Source: Delftia tsuruhatensis NBRC 16741 (lineage in GTDB: Bacteria > Pseudomonadota > Gammaproteobacteria > Burkholderiales > Burkholderiaceae_C). From it: DNA of 64,000 bases. The position numbers and the translations under genes are program-made. Under the pieces are notes generated by a model that saw only the letters and a list, made by a program, of their open reading frames with translations, was not told the DNA's origin and ran no database searches. This document shows positions 37,498-47,003 of this stretch, piece by piece. Numbering within the stretch: position 1 is the first letter of the stretch; every line of letters begins with the position of its first letter. The DNA is taken from the NCBI RefSeq assembly GCF_001571325.1, contig NZ_BCTO01000010.1, positions 248,001 to 312,000 on the forward strand, given 5' to 3'.

Positions 37498-37526
37498 GGG
37501 GTGCCTGGCATGGGCACCCTTTTTTC
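37498..37526 (+). terminator. Rho-independent terminator after the GspE-type gene
   Basis: Stem GGGTGCC / GGCACCC with a 7-nt loop, followed by six T residues, 58 nt after the stop codon. Confidence 0.88.
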
Positions 37527-37637
37527 CTCATGCGGGTAGGACATGAGGGTATGCCCTTTGTAGGTGGAATCCACATTCGGACACAGTTTTTCTGAACGCA
37601 AAATCGCCGGGTCGTGATTCCGTAAGGAGACATTCTC

Positions 37638-38126
37638 GTGAAAATCAAGAGTCAGAAAGACTTTTTTTCCGGCGTGATGTTTTTGGTTGTCGGCCTCGCT
37701 TTTGCGATCGGCGCAACCAACTACACCGTCGGCACCGGTGCCCGCATGGGCCCGGGCTACTTCCCGCTGATCCTGGGTGTGCTGATGTCCATTCTGGGCA
37801 CGGCCATCTGCTTCTCCGGCCTGACCAAGGGACCCTCCGGCGGTGACAAGATCGGCAAGTGGGCGTGGAAGCAGGTGTTCTTCATCCTGGCCGCGAACTT
37901 TGCCTTCGGCATCCTGCTGGTCGGCGTTCCCAATCTGGGCATTCCCCAGTTCGGTCTGATCGTCGCCATCTATGCGCTGGTGTTCATCGCCAGCCTGGGC
38001 GGCCATAGCTTCAACTTCAAGGAAGTGGCAATTCTGGCCACCGTTCTTGCCGTAGGCAGCTATGTGGCCTTCGTGTGGGCACTGAATCTGCAGTTCCCCG
38101 TCTGGCCCAGCTTCATCACCGGCTAA
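37638..38126 (+). CDS. tctB: Tripartite tricarboxylate transporter small membrane subunit TctB
   Basis: 162 residues with four membrane helices. 'GARMGPGYFPLILGVLMSILG' is the TctB signature. The ribosome site AAGGAGA lies upstream. With TctA it forms the membrane part of a TTT-family carboxylate importer that depends on a periplasmic TctC/Bug receptor. The tctA gene follows after 15 bp. Confidence 0.92.
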   Translation: MKIKSQKDFFSGVMFLVVGLAFAIGATNYTVGTGARMGPGYFPLILGVLMSILGTAICFSGLTKGPSGGDKIGKWAWKQVFFILAANFAFGILLVGVPNLGIPQFGLIVAIYALVFIASLGGHSFNFKEVAILATVLAVGSYVAFVWALNLQFPVWPSFITG

Positions 38127-38141
38127 GCAGGAGCATCGTCC

Positions 38142-39653
38142 GTGGAACTTTTTCAGAACCTGGCGACCGGCTTCGGCGTCGCCTTCACTTTCCAGAACCT
38201 GATCTACTGCTTCGTCGGCTGTCTGCTCGGTACGCTCATCGGCGTGCTTCCAGGCATCGGCCCCGTGGCAACGATCGCCATGCTGCTGCCAGCGACCTAC
38301 GCCCTGCCTCCGGTGGCGGCGCTGATCATGCTGGCCGGTATCTACTACGGTGCGCAGTACGGTGGCTCGACCACCGCCATTTTGGTGAACCTGCCGGGTG
38401 AATCCTCGTCCGTGGTGACCGTGATCGACGGCTACCAGATGGCCAGAAAGGGGCGAGCGGGACCCGCTCTCGCTGCCGCAGGACTCGGCTCGTTCTTCGC
38501 AGGCTGCGTGGGCACCGTGATCCTGGCCGCCTTCGCGCCTCCGCTGACGGAAGTGGCCTTCAAGTTCGGCCCTGCCGAGTACTTTTCGCTGATGACCCTG
38601 GGCCTGATCGGCGCCGTGGTGCTGGCTTCGGGCTCGCTGCTCAAGGCCATTGCGATGATCGTGCTGGGCCTGCTGCTGGGCATGGTCGGTACCGACGTGA
38701 ACTCCGGTGTGGCCCGCTACAGCTTCGACATTCCCGAACTGACCGACGGTATCGACTTCGTCGTGATCGCCATGGGCGTGTTCGGCTACGGCGAAATCAT
38801 TGCCAACCTGTCCAAGCCCGAGGACGAGCGCGAAGTGTTCGCAGCCAAGGTGACGGGCCTGATGCCCACCGCCGAGGACTTCAAGCGCATGCTGCCTGCC
38901 ATGCTGCGCGGCACGGCCCTGGGTTCTGCCCTGGGTATCCTGCCCGGTGGCGGTGCCATGCTGTCGGCCTTTGCTGCCTACACCATCGAGAAGAAGACCA
39001 AGCTCAAGCCGGGCGAAGTCCCCTTCGGCCAAGGCAACATCCGTGGCGTGTGCGCGCCCGAGTCGGCCAACAACGCAGGTTCGCAGACCTCCTTCATCCC
39101 GCTGCTGACGCTGGGCATTCCGCCCAACGCCGTGATGGCACTGATGGTGGGCGCGATGACCATCCACAACATCCAGCCGGGCCCGCAGGTGATGACCAGC
39201 AACCCCGAGCTGTTCTGGGGCCTGATCGCCTCGATGTGGATCGGCAACCTGATGCTGATCGTCCTGAACCTGCCGCTGATCGGCGTCTGGATCAAGCTGC
39301 TGACCGTGCCCTACCGCTGGCTGTTCCCGTCCATCGTGCTGTTCTGCGCGATCGGCGTGTACGGTACCAACAACAACACCTGGGACGTGTGGATGGTGGG
39401 TATCTTCGGCTTCGTGGGCTATGTGTTCCACAAGCTGGGCACCGAACCGGCTCCCTTGCTGCTGGGCTTCATCCTGGGCCCGATGATGGAAGAAAACCTG
39501 CGCCGTGCGCTGCTGCTGTCGCGTGGCGACTGGAGCGTGTTCGTGACCCGTCCGATCTCGGCCGGCCTGCTGCTCGCCGCCGTGGTGCTGCTGGTGGTGG
39601 TGCTGATGCCCGCAGTGAAGAACAAGCGCGAAGAAGCATTCGTCGAGGATTGA
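38142..39653 (+). CDS. tctA: Tripartite tricarboxylate transporter large membrane subunit TctA
   Basis: 503 residues with about 11-12 membrane helices. Signatures are 'GTLIGVLPGIGPVATIAMLLP', 'YYGAQYGGSTTAILVNLPGE' and 'PGGGAMLSAFAAYTIEKK'. It forms the translocation path of the TTT transporter with TctB. No tctC is adjacent; a candidate receptor is encoded at 27890-28912, although betaproteobacteria usually have many. Confidence 0.94.
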   Translation: MELFQNLATGFGVAFTFQNLIYCFVGCLLGTLIGVLPGIGPVATIAMLLPATYALPPVAALIMLAGIYYGAQYGGSTTAILVNLPGESSSVVTVIDGYQMARKGRAGPALAAAGLGSFFAGCVGTVILAAFAPPLTEVAFKFGPAEYFSLMTLGLIGAVVLASGSLLKAIAMIVLGLLLGMVGTDVNSGVARYSFDIPELTDGIDFVVIAMGVFGYGEIIANLSKPEDEREVFAAKVTGLMPTAEDFKRMLPAMLRGTALGSALGILPGGGAMLSAFAAYTIEKKTKLKPGEVPFGQGNIRGVCAPESANNAGSQTSFIPLLTLGIPPNAVMALMVGAMTIHNIQPGPQVMTSNPELFWGLIASMWIGNLMLIVLNLPLIGVWIKLLTVPYRWLFPSIVLFCAIGVYGTNNNTWDVWMVGIFGFVGYVFHKLGTEPAPLLLGFILGPMMEENLRRALLLSRGDWSVFVTRPISAGLLLAAVVLLVVVLMPAVKNKREEAFVED

Positions 39654-39682
39654 TCGCCTCAGCGCTGCAACCATGTTGCTTG

Positions 39683-39708
39683 ACGGCCCTTCGGGGCCGT
39701 TTTTTTTT
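39683..39708 (+). terminator. Rho-independent terminator after tctA
   Basis: Stem ACGGCCC / GGGCCGT with a TTCG loop and a run of nine T residues, 30 nt past the tctA stop. Confidence 0.93.
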
Positions 39709-39806
39709 GCGTCGACGAGAAATGCACGTGAAAGCTGTTGATCCCGGATGGCAGGAGGACGCAGCGCCCGTGCCTGCACAATAGCGCGCAGTCTTTCGAG
39801 GTCACG

Positions 39807-41123
39807 ATGTCCCCACTTCTGTCATCCCAGCACCCGCTGCGCGTGCTGCTGCACAACGAGATCCATGCGCGTCCCGCCGAGGAAATGCAGGCGCCGCTGG
39901 CCATCACCCACGTGGTGATGCTCACCGATGCGGCCCAGCGCGAGGCCAGCCGCGCCCATGTGGCCACCCTGCTGCGCAACCACCACCTGCCCCCGCCCGA
40001 TGCGGCGACCACGCATGTGCTCATCGATCTGGGCGCCTTTCACCTGCGCTGGGAGCTGCACACGGAATTCGTCTGCTGGACCTTCAGCAAGCACATGTCG
40101 CAGGCCGGCATGGACGATGTGCGCGAGCCCGAGGCCGCCATCGACTACGTGCCGCGCGACTGGCTGGCTGCATTGCCTGGCCAGTGCCTGAGCGGCCTGC
40201 ACCTGTGGGCCTTGCAGGAGCAGGCGATCAACGAGCCGCATCTGGTGCGCCACCTGCTGCAGGAAGACACGCTGGTGGGCGCACGCGTGGCCGGCGATGC
40301 GGGCAAGGTCTACACGGACTTCGCCATCCATGCCGATGGCTTCTCGCGCATGCTGCTGCTGGCCGGCGAATCGCTGTCGCCGCGCCGCCTGGGGCGGCTG
40401 GTGCAGCGCCTGCTGGAGATCGAGACCTACCGCATGGCGGCCTTGCTGGGCCTGCCTGCCGCCCGCCAGGCCGCTGCCGTTCTGGCCACGGCCGAGCGGG
40501 ACCTGGCGGCCCTGGCCCATTCCATCCGCCTGGCGGACCGCGATGCCGAGCCGGCGCTGCTGGACCGGCTCACGCGCCTGGCCGGGCAGGTGGAGAGCGA
40601 GTACGCCACCACGCACTCGCGCTTTTCCGCCAGTGCGGCCTATTTCGAGCTGGTGGACAAGCGCATTCAGGACATCCAGGAATCACGCATCGACGGCATA
40701 CAGACCATCCGCGAGTTCATGGACCGGCGCCTGACGCCGGCGCGCAGCACCTGCGAATGGGCGGCGCGGCGGCAGAACGCGCTGTCCGAGCGCGTCTCGC
40801 GCGTCAGCAGCCTGCTGCGCACGCGCGTGGAGATCGAGCAGCAGCAAAGCAGCCAGCAACTGCTGGGCGCCATGAACCAGCGCCAGGACATGCAGCTCAA
40901 GCTGCAGTCCACGGTGGAAGGCCTGTCCGTGGCCGCCATCACCTACTACTTTACGGGCCTGATCAGCTATCTGGCCAAGGGCGCCAAGGCCCTGGGCTGG
41001 CCCTGGTCGCCGGAGAGCACGGCCGCCGTCGCCATTCCCGTGGTGGCGCTGGGTGTGTGGTGGTCCTTGCGCAGGCTGCACCACAGGCTGTTCCGTGGCC
41101 AGCACGGCGGCGGCGCGCATTGA
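39807..41123 (+). CDS. DUF3422 family membrane protein
   Basis: 438 residues from the ATG at 39807 with GAGG upstream. The N-terminus 'HPLRVLLHNEIHARP' is the DUF3422 signature, and the family ends with two membrane helices ('VAAITYYFTGLISYLAKG' and 'AVAIPVVALGVWWSL'). The large N-terminal part is cytosolic and helical. The function is unknown. It stands alone between two terminators. Confidence 0.88.
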   Translation: MSPLLSSQHPLRVLLHNEIHARPAEEMQAPLAITHVVMLTDAAQREASRAHVATLLRNHHLPPPDAATTHVLIDLGAFHLRWELHTEFVCWTFSKHMSQAGMDDVREPEAAIDYVPRDWLAALPGQCLSGLHLWALQEQAINEPHLVRHLLQEDTLVGARVAGDAGKVYTDFAIHADGFSRMLLLAGESLSPRRLGRLVQRLLEIETYRMAALLGLPAARQAAAVLATAERDLAALAHSIRLADRDAEPALLDRLTRLAGQVESEYATTHSRFSASAAYFELVDKRIQDIQESRIDGIQTIREFMDRRLTPARSTCEWAARRQNALSERVSRVSSLLRTRVEIEQQQSSQQLLGAMNQRQDMQLKLQSTVEGLSVAAITYYFTGLISYLAKGAKALGWPWSPESTAAVAIPVVALGVWWSLRRLHHRLFRGQHGGGAH

Positions 41124-41138
41124 AGGCAGCGCCAGGGG

Positions 41139-41166
41139 CTCGCCGGTGCGCCGGCGAGTTCACGTT
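41139..41166 (+). terminator. Probable terminator after the DUF3422 gene
   Basis: Perfect 8-bp stem CTCGCCGG / CCGGCGAG with a 4-nt loop, followed by a modest T-rich stretch (TTCACGTTTT). Confidence 0.6.
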
Positions 41167-41263
41167 TTCTCACGTTTGGCGTGAAAGCGTCGAAGCCTCG
41201 CGCACAATGTGCGCTGCCGTTCTGCAAGGATCGAGCAAGGTTGTGTTTGTTCAGGAGTGAGAC

Positions 41264-42061
41264 ATGGATCTGGGAATCGCGGGCAAGTGGGCCCTGGTAT
41301 GTGGCGCCAGCAAGGGCCTGGGCTTTGGCTGTGCCAAGGCGCTGGCGCAAGAGGGTGTGAACCTGGTGATCAATGCGCGCAATCCCGAGGCCCTGCAGGA
41401 GGCCGCGGCCAGCCTTGCGGCCCTCGCGCCGCAGGTGAAGGTGCTGGCCGTTGCCGCCGACATCACCACCGAGGAAGGCCGTGCCGCCGTGCTGTCGGCC
41501 GCCGGCGGCCCGGGCGTGGATTTCGATATCGTCATTACCAATGCGGGCGGCCCGCCTCCCGGCGATTTCCGTGACTGGGACCGCGCGGCCTGGCTCAAGG
41601 CCGTGGACGCCAACATGCTCACGCCCATCGAGCTGATCAAGGCCACGGTGGACGGCATGGCGGCACGCGGCTTCGGCCGCATCGTCAACATCACGTCCAG
41701 CGCCGTGAAGGCGCCCATCGACATCCTGGGCCTGTCCAACGGCGCGCGCAGCGGCCTCACGGGCTTTGTGGCGGGCCTGGCGCGCAGCGGCATCGCGGCC
41801 AAGGGCGTGACCATCAACAACCTGCTGCCCGGCAAGTTCGACACCGACCGCCTGCGCACCACCTTCACGGCCGCCGCCAACAAGAGCGGCAAGAGCCTGG
41901 ACGATGTGCGCCTGGTGCAGCAATCCCAGGTGCCGGCGCGCCGCTTCGGCACGCCCGATGAATTCGGCGCCATCTGCGCCTTCCTGTGCAGCGCCCACGC
42001 AGGCTACATGACGGGCCAGAACATCCTGCCCGACGGCGGCCTGTACGCAGGAACCTTCTGA
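41264..42061 (+). CDS. SDR-family oxidoreductase with altered catalytic residues
   Basis: 265 residues. The cofactor-binding 'GASKGLGFG' and 'NAGG' motifs of short-chain dehydrogenases are present, and the catalytic Ser is kept in 'NITSSAVKAP'. At the place of the usual YxxxK the sequence is 'LSNGARSGL', so Tyr is replaced by Asn (or Ser) and Lys by Ser (or Arg). The C-terminal 'GQNILPDGGLYAGTF' is typical of FabG-like proteins. It is annotated in relatives as a 3-oxoacyl-ACP reductase-like protein, but chemistry is doubtful. Confidence 0.88.
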   Translation: MDLGIAGKWALVCGASKGLGFGCAKALAQEGVNLVINARNPEALQEAAASLAALAPQVKVLAVAADITTEEGRAAVLSAAGGPGVDFDIVITNAGGPPPGDFRDWDRAAWLKAVDANMLTPIELIKATVDGMAARGFGRIVNITSSAVKAPIDILGLSNGARSGLTGFVAGLARSGIAAKGVTINNLLPGKFDTDRLRTTFTAAANKSGKSLDDVRLVQQSQVPARRFGTPDEFGAICAFLCSAHAGYMTGQNILPDGGLYAGTF

Positions 42062-42244
42062 TGCGCCAGGGCACTGCGACCATGACCGCCTCCGGAGCCC
42101 GCAAGCCCCGGGCAGTGCCAGGCATGGCCGCGCAGTTGCAAACGGGCGGCGGACAGGGGCGGTCTTGAAAACCCCGGCCCTGCATCGCGGCCAGCGGCCT
42201 CGCCGCAGCCTGCCCATGTCGCATGCCATGCAGGGAGCCGGGAG

Positions 42245-44995
42245 ATGAGCGAACTGTCCCACCAGACGGACTGGTCGCAGGCGATTGCAGGCCCCTCCGC
42301 GCGCCCGGCGGCTGCGCTCAGTCCCCCAGGCATGCGCCATACCCTGGGCCTGATGCTCGTGCTGCTGACGGTGGCCCTGGCGGCCGCCGTCGTCTGGCTG
42401 CTCAGCGGCATGCGCACCACCGCGCAGGAAGAGGCATCGCTGCGCCTGGTGCGCTTTGTGCTCGGTACCGAGGCGGCCATCAGCCGCAGCCTTGAATCCC
42501 TGGACGCACTGGCCATGGGGGTGGATGAATGGCTGGGTTCGCGCGATCCCGCATCGGCCTCGCAGCCGCAACTGCAGGAGATGCTGCACGCCATGGAGCG
42601 GCAGAACACGCTGGCGCGCCGCGCCTCCGTGCACGACTCCAAGGGCCGCGAGCTGGCGGCTTCGGGCGATGGCCCGGCCATTGATCTGCCGGCCCAGGCC
42701 TGGGAGCGCCTTGCGGCCCAAAGCCGCTCAGAATTGCTGGCCAGCCCGCCCTCCGTGGCGCCGCAGCCGCCGGGCGGCGAGCGCATGCTCTATCTGGTGC
42801 GCCCGCTGAGCCGTGCGCAGCAAGGTGGCTATGTGCTGATGCAGGTGCCGGTGGCGGCGCTGGGCGCGGTGCTGGCCCAGGGCGGCGTGCTGGACGGACT
42901 GGAAGTCACGCTGGAGCAGGGCAGCGGCGAGCTGCTGCTGTCCATGCCCCCCTACGGCGAGGCCTCGGCTGCGCGGTTGCTGCCGGCGACATCGCAGTTG
43001 GCGTCCAGCGGCGTCATGCCCATGGCCGCACGCCTGAGCCGAGTGCCCGCCCTGGTGGCCGCGCATCCGCTGCCCAAGGGCAATCTGTGGGTCACGGCCA
43101 GCCTGCCCATGTCCTCCGTGCTGGCGGGCTGGCGTGTGGCGGCCTGGCTGATGGTGCTGGCCGTGATGATCTTCGGCGTGCTGCTGGCCATACTGGGCTG
43201 GACGGTCCACCGCTACATGGATCGCCTGCATGCCGCGCGCCGTCAGGCACAGCGCTCCGAGCAATGGCTGGACCAGGCGCTGGACAGCATGGTCAGCGGC
43301 TTTTTGCTGCTGGATTCACAGCAGCGCGTGCTGCGCTGGAATCGCTGCTACGAGGAGATGTTTCCATGGCATGCGGATCAGCTGGAGCCCGGCCGGCCCC
43401 TGCAATCCCTGCTGGATGCCAGCCCCAGCGCCGTGGGTCTGGTGGCGGCGCCGGAGCAGATCGATGAGGCGAAGGACCTGCACCGGCAACTGGTGCTGCG
43501 TCCTGGCGTCCCCATGGAGCAGCAACTGGCCAGCGGCCGTTTCGTACAGATGACGGCGCGCCCGGCTGCCGAGGGCGGCGTGGTCATCACCTACAACGAT
43601 GTCACCGATATCCGGCTGGCCACGGCCGAGATCGAAAGCCTGGCCTTCTACGATCCGCTGACCAGCCTGCCCAATCGCCGCCTGCTGCTGGACCGCCTGG
43701 CCCAGGCCACGGTGCTGGCTGCGCGCGAAGGCTGGACCGGGGCGCTGCTGTTCCTGGACCTGGACCAGTTCAAGATGCTCAACGACACGCTGGGCCATGA
43801 AGTGGGCGACCAGCTGCTGCAGCAGGTGGCGCACCGGCTGCGCAGCGCCGTGCGCTCTTCGGACACGGTGGCGCGCCTGGGGGGCGATGAATTCGTGGTC
43901 ATGCTCTGCGAGCTGTCGCACGAGCCTGCCGAGGCGGCCACGCTGGCCCAGCGCATTGGCGAGAAGATCCTGGCGCGGCTCAACCAGTCCTATGTGCTGG
44001 GTGCCCACCTGCACCGCAGCGCCTGCAGCATTGGCGCCACGCTGTTCGGCCGCCAGCCGCAGTCGGCGGCCGAGCTGCTCAAGCAGGCGGACATCGCCAT
44101 GTACCAGATCAAGGCGCGCAACGGCAGCGGCCTGTGCTTCTTCGATCCGCAGATGCAGGTGGAGATCCACCAGCGCGTGCGCATGGAGGGCGACCTGCGC
44201 CAGGCCCTGGCGCAGTCCCAGTTCGAGCTGCACTACCAGCCCCAGTTCACGCTGGCAGGCGAGGTCATCGGTGCCGAAGCCCTGCTGCGCTGGCGCCACC
44301 CCGAGCGCGGCCTGGTACCGCCCGGCATGTTCATCGCCGTGGCTGAGGAAAGCGAGATCATCGTGCCGCTGGGCATGTGGGTGGTGCGCACGGCCTGCGA
44401 GCAGCTGGCCGCCTGGCAAAAGGATGCGCGGCTGCGCCATCTGCAGGTGGCCGTGAATGTCAGCGCCCGCCAGTTTCGCCACCAGGACTTTGCCTCCCAG
44501 GTCATCGAGCAGGTGCGCAGCGCAGGCATCGCCCCCCATCTGCTCAAGCTGGAGCTGACCGAGTCGCTGGTGATCGAGAACGTGCAGGAGTCCATCGCCA
44601 AGATGAAGCAGCTGCGCAGCCATGGCGTGTGCTTTTCCATGGACGACTTCGGCACCGGCCATTCCTCGCTGACCTACCTCACCCAGCTGCCGCTGAACCA
44701 GCTCAAGATCGACCAGTCCTTCGTGCGCCACCTGGGCATGCGCCATACCGACGATGTGATCGTGCAGACCATCATCGGCATGGCTCGCAACCTCAACCTG
44801 GATGTGATCGCCGAAGGCGTGGAAACGCTGGAGCAGCGCGCCCTGCTGGCGCACTACGGCTGCGAGTACTTCCAGGGCTATCTGTTCAGCCCGCCCGTTC
44901 CCATCCGCGCGTTCGAACAGCTGCTGGCCAAGGTGCCCGTGCGCACCGCGGCACACGGCCTGCCCAAGGCTATCCCCGGCGCGAAGACACCATGA
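42245..44995 (+). CDS. PAS-GGDEF-EAL cyclic-di-GMP protein with periplasmic sensor
   Basis: 916 residues. Two membrane helices (about 33-55 and 300-322) bracket a periplasmic sensor. A PAS domain follows (about 345-450), then GGDEF with an intact 'GGDEF' motif at about 545-549, and EAL with 'EALLRW' near 677, 'VNVSARQF', 'DDFGTGHSSL' and 'EGVET'. Both halves keep their catalytic motifs, so synthesis and hydrolysis of c-di-GMP are both possible. The 3' end overlaps the converging EamA gene by 26 bp. Confidence 0.92.
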   Translation: MSELSHQTDWSQAIAGPSARPAAALSPPGMRHTLGLMLVLLTVALAAAVVWLLSGMRTTAQEEASLRLVRFVLGTEAAISRSLESLDALAMGVDEWLGSRDPASASQPQLQEMLHAMERQNTLARRASVHDSKGRELAASGDGPAIDLPAQAWERLAAQSRSELLASPPSVAPQPPGGERMLYLVRPLSRAQQGGYVLMQVPVAALGAVLAQGGVLDGLEVTLEQGSGELLLSMPPYGEASAARLLPATSQLASSGVMPMAARLSRVPALVAAHPLPKGNLWVTASLPMSSVLAGWRVAAWLMVLAVMIFGVLLAILGWTVHRYMDRLHAARRQAQRSEQWLDQALDSMVSGFLLLDSQQRVLRWNRCYEEMFPWHADQLEPGRPLQSLLDASPSAVGLVAAPEQIDEAKDLHRQLVLRPGVPMEQQLASGRFVQMTARPAAEGGVVITYNDVTDIRLATAEIESLAFYDPLTSLPNRRLLLDRLAQATVLAAREGWTGALLFLDLDQFKMLNDTLGHEVGDQLLQQVAHRLRSAVRSSDTVARLGGDEFVVMLCELSHEPAEAATLAQRIGEKILARLNQSYVLGAHLHRSACSIGATLFGRQPQSAAELLKQADIAMYQIKARNGSGLCFFDPQMQVEIHQRVRMEGDLRQALAQSQFELHYQPQFTLAGEVIGAEALLRWRHPERGLVPPGMFIAVAEESEIIVPLGMWVVRTACEQLAAWQKDARLRHLQVAVNVSARQFRHQDFASQVIEQVRSAGIAPHLLKLELTESLVIENVQESIAKMKQLRSHGVCFSMDDFGTGHSSLTYLTQLPLNQLKIDQSFVRHLGMRHTDDVIVQTIIGMARNLNLDVIAEGVETLEQRALLAHYGCEYFQGYLFSPPVPIRAFEQLLAKVPVRTAAHGLPKAIPGAKTP

Positions 44996-45881
44996 TGCCG
45001 CCCACGATGAGTACGAACGCCAGGCCGTGATACAGGCGCGGCGCTTCGCCCAGCAGCGCGATCGACAGCAGGGCGGTGAACAGCGGGATCAGATTGCCGA
45101 AAAAGCCCGCCACGGCCGGGCTGCTGCGCTGCACGCCCAGCCCCCAGAAACGGTAGGCCAGGATGGCCGGGCCCAGGGCGATGAACAGCAGTGCCCCGCC
45201 CAGAGGCCAGCCCCATTGAATGTGGAACTGGCCCATGGCCATCTCGCCGCCCGTGAACAGGCCGGACCAGACCAGGCCGAAGACCATCTGGGCCAGCAAA
45301 AAGCCTGCCCAGTCCGAGCGCAGCCGCTGCGGGACCTGCGCCTTGGACAGCAGCCAGGTGTAGAGGGCCCAGACCATGGTGGCCAGCACCATGAACAGAT
45401 CGCCGGGCACGAGCTGCAGATGCAGCAGCAGCTCAGGATCTCCGCGCGACAACACCACGGCCACGCCCAGCATCGACAGCAGTGCGCCCAGCAGTTGGCG
45501 CCGGCTGACGGGAATGCCCCAGACGATGCGGCCCAGGGCCAGCATCCACACCGGCATGCTGGAGCTGACCAGGGTGACGTTCAGCGGCGTCGAGGTCTTG
45601 AGCGCCAGATACAGCAGCGCGTTGTAGCAGCCGATGCCCAGCAGGCCCAGCACGGCGAACTGCCGCCAGTGGCTCCAGGTGCCGCTGCTGCGGCCCAGTG
45701 CCCATCCTGCCAGCGGCACAAGCAGGACAAAGGCAATGGCCCAGCGCAGGAAGTTCAGCGCAAACGGCGAGATCAGGTCATGGACCAGGCGGCCCACGAT
45801 GGCGTTGCCGGCCCACAGCAGGGGCGGCAGCGTCAGGATGGCGGCGGTGGACAGCTTCAGCGGCGGGCTCGTGTGGCTCAT
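44970..45881 (-). CDS. EamA/DMT-family transporter
   Basis: 303 residues from the ATG at 45881, where the first helix follows ('LTLPPLLWAGNAIVGRLV'). Ten membrane helices in two EamA repeats, the second containing 'GDLFMVLATMVWALYTWLLSK'. It is a drug/metabolite exporter of unknown substrate. The 3' end overlaps the GGDEF-EAL gene on the opposite strand. Confidence 0.88.
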   Translation of the reverse strand: MSHTSPPLKLSTAAILTLPPLLWAGNAIVGRLVHDLISPFALNFLRWAIAFVLLVPLAGWALGRSSGTWSHWRQFAVLGLLGIGCYNALLYLALKTSTPLNVTLVSSSMPVWMLALGRIVWGIPVSRRQLLGALLSMLGVAVVLSRGDPELLLHLQLVPGDLFMVLATMVWALYTWLLSKAQVPQRLRSDWAGFLLAQMVFGLVWSGLFTGGEMAMGQFHIQWGWPLGGALLFIALGPAILAYRFWGLGVQRSSPAVAGFFGNLIPLFTALLSIALLGEAPRLYHGLAFVLIVGGIMVSSRRG

Positions 45882-46022
45882 AGGCCCGCCACTATAGGTG
45901 CTGCGAACGCTCTTTGCCGGCCTTGCGCCAGTCCTGTGCGGGCCCGGTGCAGCGTCTTGCGCGTGGCCTCCCGAAACATGGCACGATGCCGCTCTTGTTG
46001 GTTTTTTGCAGGAGTGCATCCC

Positions 46023-47003
46023 ATGGGTATTGCAGTGCAGATCCGCCACAACGGCGGCCCCGAAGTCCTGGAGCTGGTGCAGGTCGCCGTGGGCGAGCCC
46101 GGGCCGGGCCAGGTGCGCATACGCCACCATGCGGTGGGCCTGAACTTCATCGATGTCTACCAGCGTTCGGGCCTGTACTCGCTGCCCATGCCCTTGAGCC
46201 TGGGCATGGAGGGCGCAGGCGTGGTCGAGGCCGTGGGAGAGGGCGTGCAGCACCTGGGCGTGGGCGACCGCGTGGCCTATGCCAGCAATCCGCCGGGCAG
46301 CTACAGCGAAGTGCGTGTCATGCCCGCCATGTGCGTGTGCCGCCTGCCCGACGCCATCGCGTTCGAGACGGCTGCCGCCATGATGCTCAAGGGCCTGACG
46401 GCCCAGTACCTGCTCAAGAAATGCATTCCGGTGGAGGGCCTGGCACCGGGTGATGCCGTGCTGTTCCATGCGGCGGCCGGTGGCGTGGGCCTGATTGCCT
46501 GCCAATGGGCCAGGGCCATGGGCCTGCAGCTCATCGCCACGGCAGGCTCGGACGAGAAGTGCGCGCTGGCCCTGGCCAACGGCGCGGCCCATGCCATCAA
46601 CTACCGCAGCGAGAACTTCGCCGAACGCGTGCAGGAAATCACGGGCGGCCAGGGCGTGAAGGTGGTCTACGACAGCGTGGGAAAGGACACCTGGGAAGGC
46701 TCGCTGGCCTGCCTGCGGCGCTTTGGGCTGATGGTCAGCTTCGGCAACGCATCCGGTCCCGTGGCGCCTTTCGCACCCGCCGTGCTGGCCGCCAAGTCGT
46801 TGTATGTGACGCGCCAGACCCTGTTCTCCCACATCACCAGCCGCGAGGCCACCCAGGCCATGGCCGACGATTTGTTCGCCGTGGTGGAAAGCGGTGCCGT
46901 GAAGATCCACATCGACCAGCGCTATCCGCTGGCCGAGGTGCGCCAGGCCCATCTGGACCTGGAGGCACGCAGGACCACGGGCTCCACCATCTTGCTGCCA
47001 TGA
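46023..47003 (+). CDS. NADPH:quinone oxidoreductase
   Basis: 326 residues of the zinc-independent MDR/QOR type. 'GLNFIDVYQRSGLY' and 'GMEGAGVVEAVGEGV' lie in the N-terminal half, and the cofactor motif is 'HAAAGGVGLIACQWARAMG'. No zinc ligands are seen. It probably reduces quinones by one electron with NADPH. The stop overlaps the start of the Nudix gene (ATGA), so the two are translationally coupled. Confidence 0.9.
   Translation: MGIAVQIRHNGGPEVLELVQVAVGEPGPGQVRIRHHAVGLNFIDVYQRSGLYSLPMPLSLGMEGAGVVEAVGEGVQHLGVGDRVAYASNPPGSYSEVRVMPAMCVCRLPDAIAFETAAAMMLKGLTAQYLLKKCIPVEGLAPGDAVLFHAAAGGVGLIACQWARAMGLQLIATAGSDEKCALALANGAAHAINYRSENFAERVQEITGGQGVKVVYDSVGKDTWEGSLACLRRFGLMVSFGNASGPVAPFAPAVLAAKSLYVTRQTLFSHITSREATQAMADDLFAVVESGAVKIHIDQRYPLAEVRQAHLDLEARRTTGSTILLP

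Noticed and set aside
37413-39779. Minus-strand frame of 788 codons rich in His and Gln
   Set aside because: It is antisense to tctB and tctA, which have clear membrane-protein signatures.
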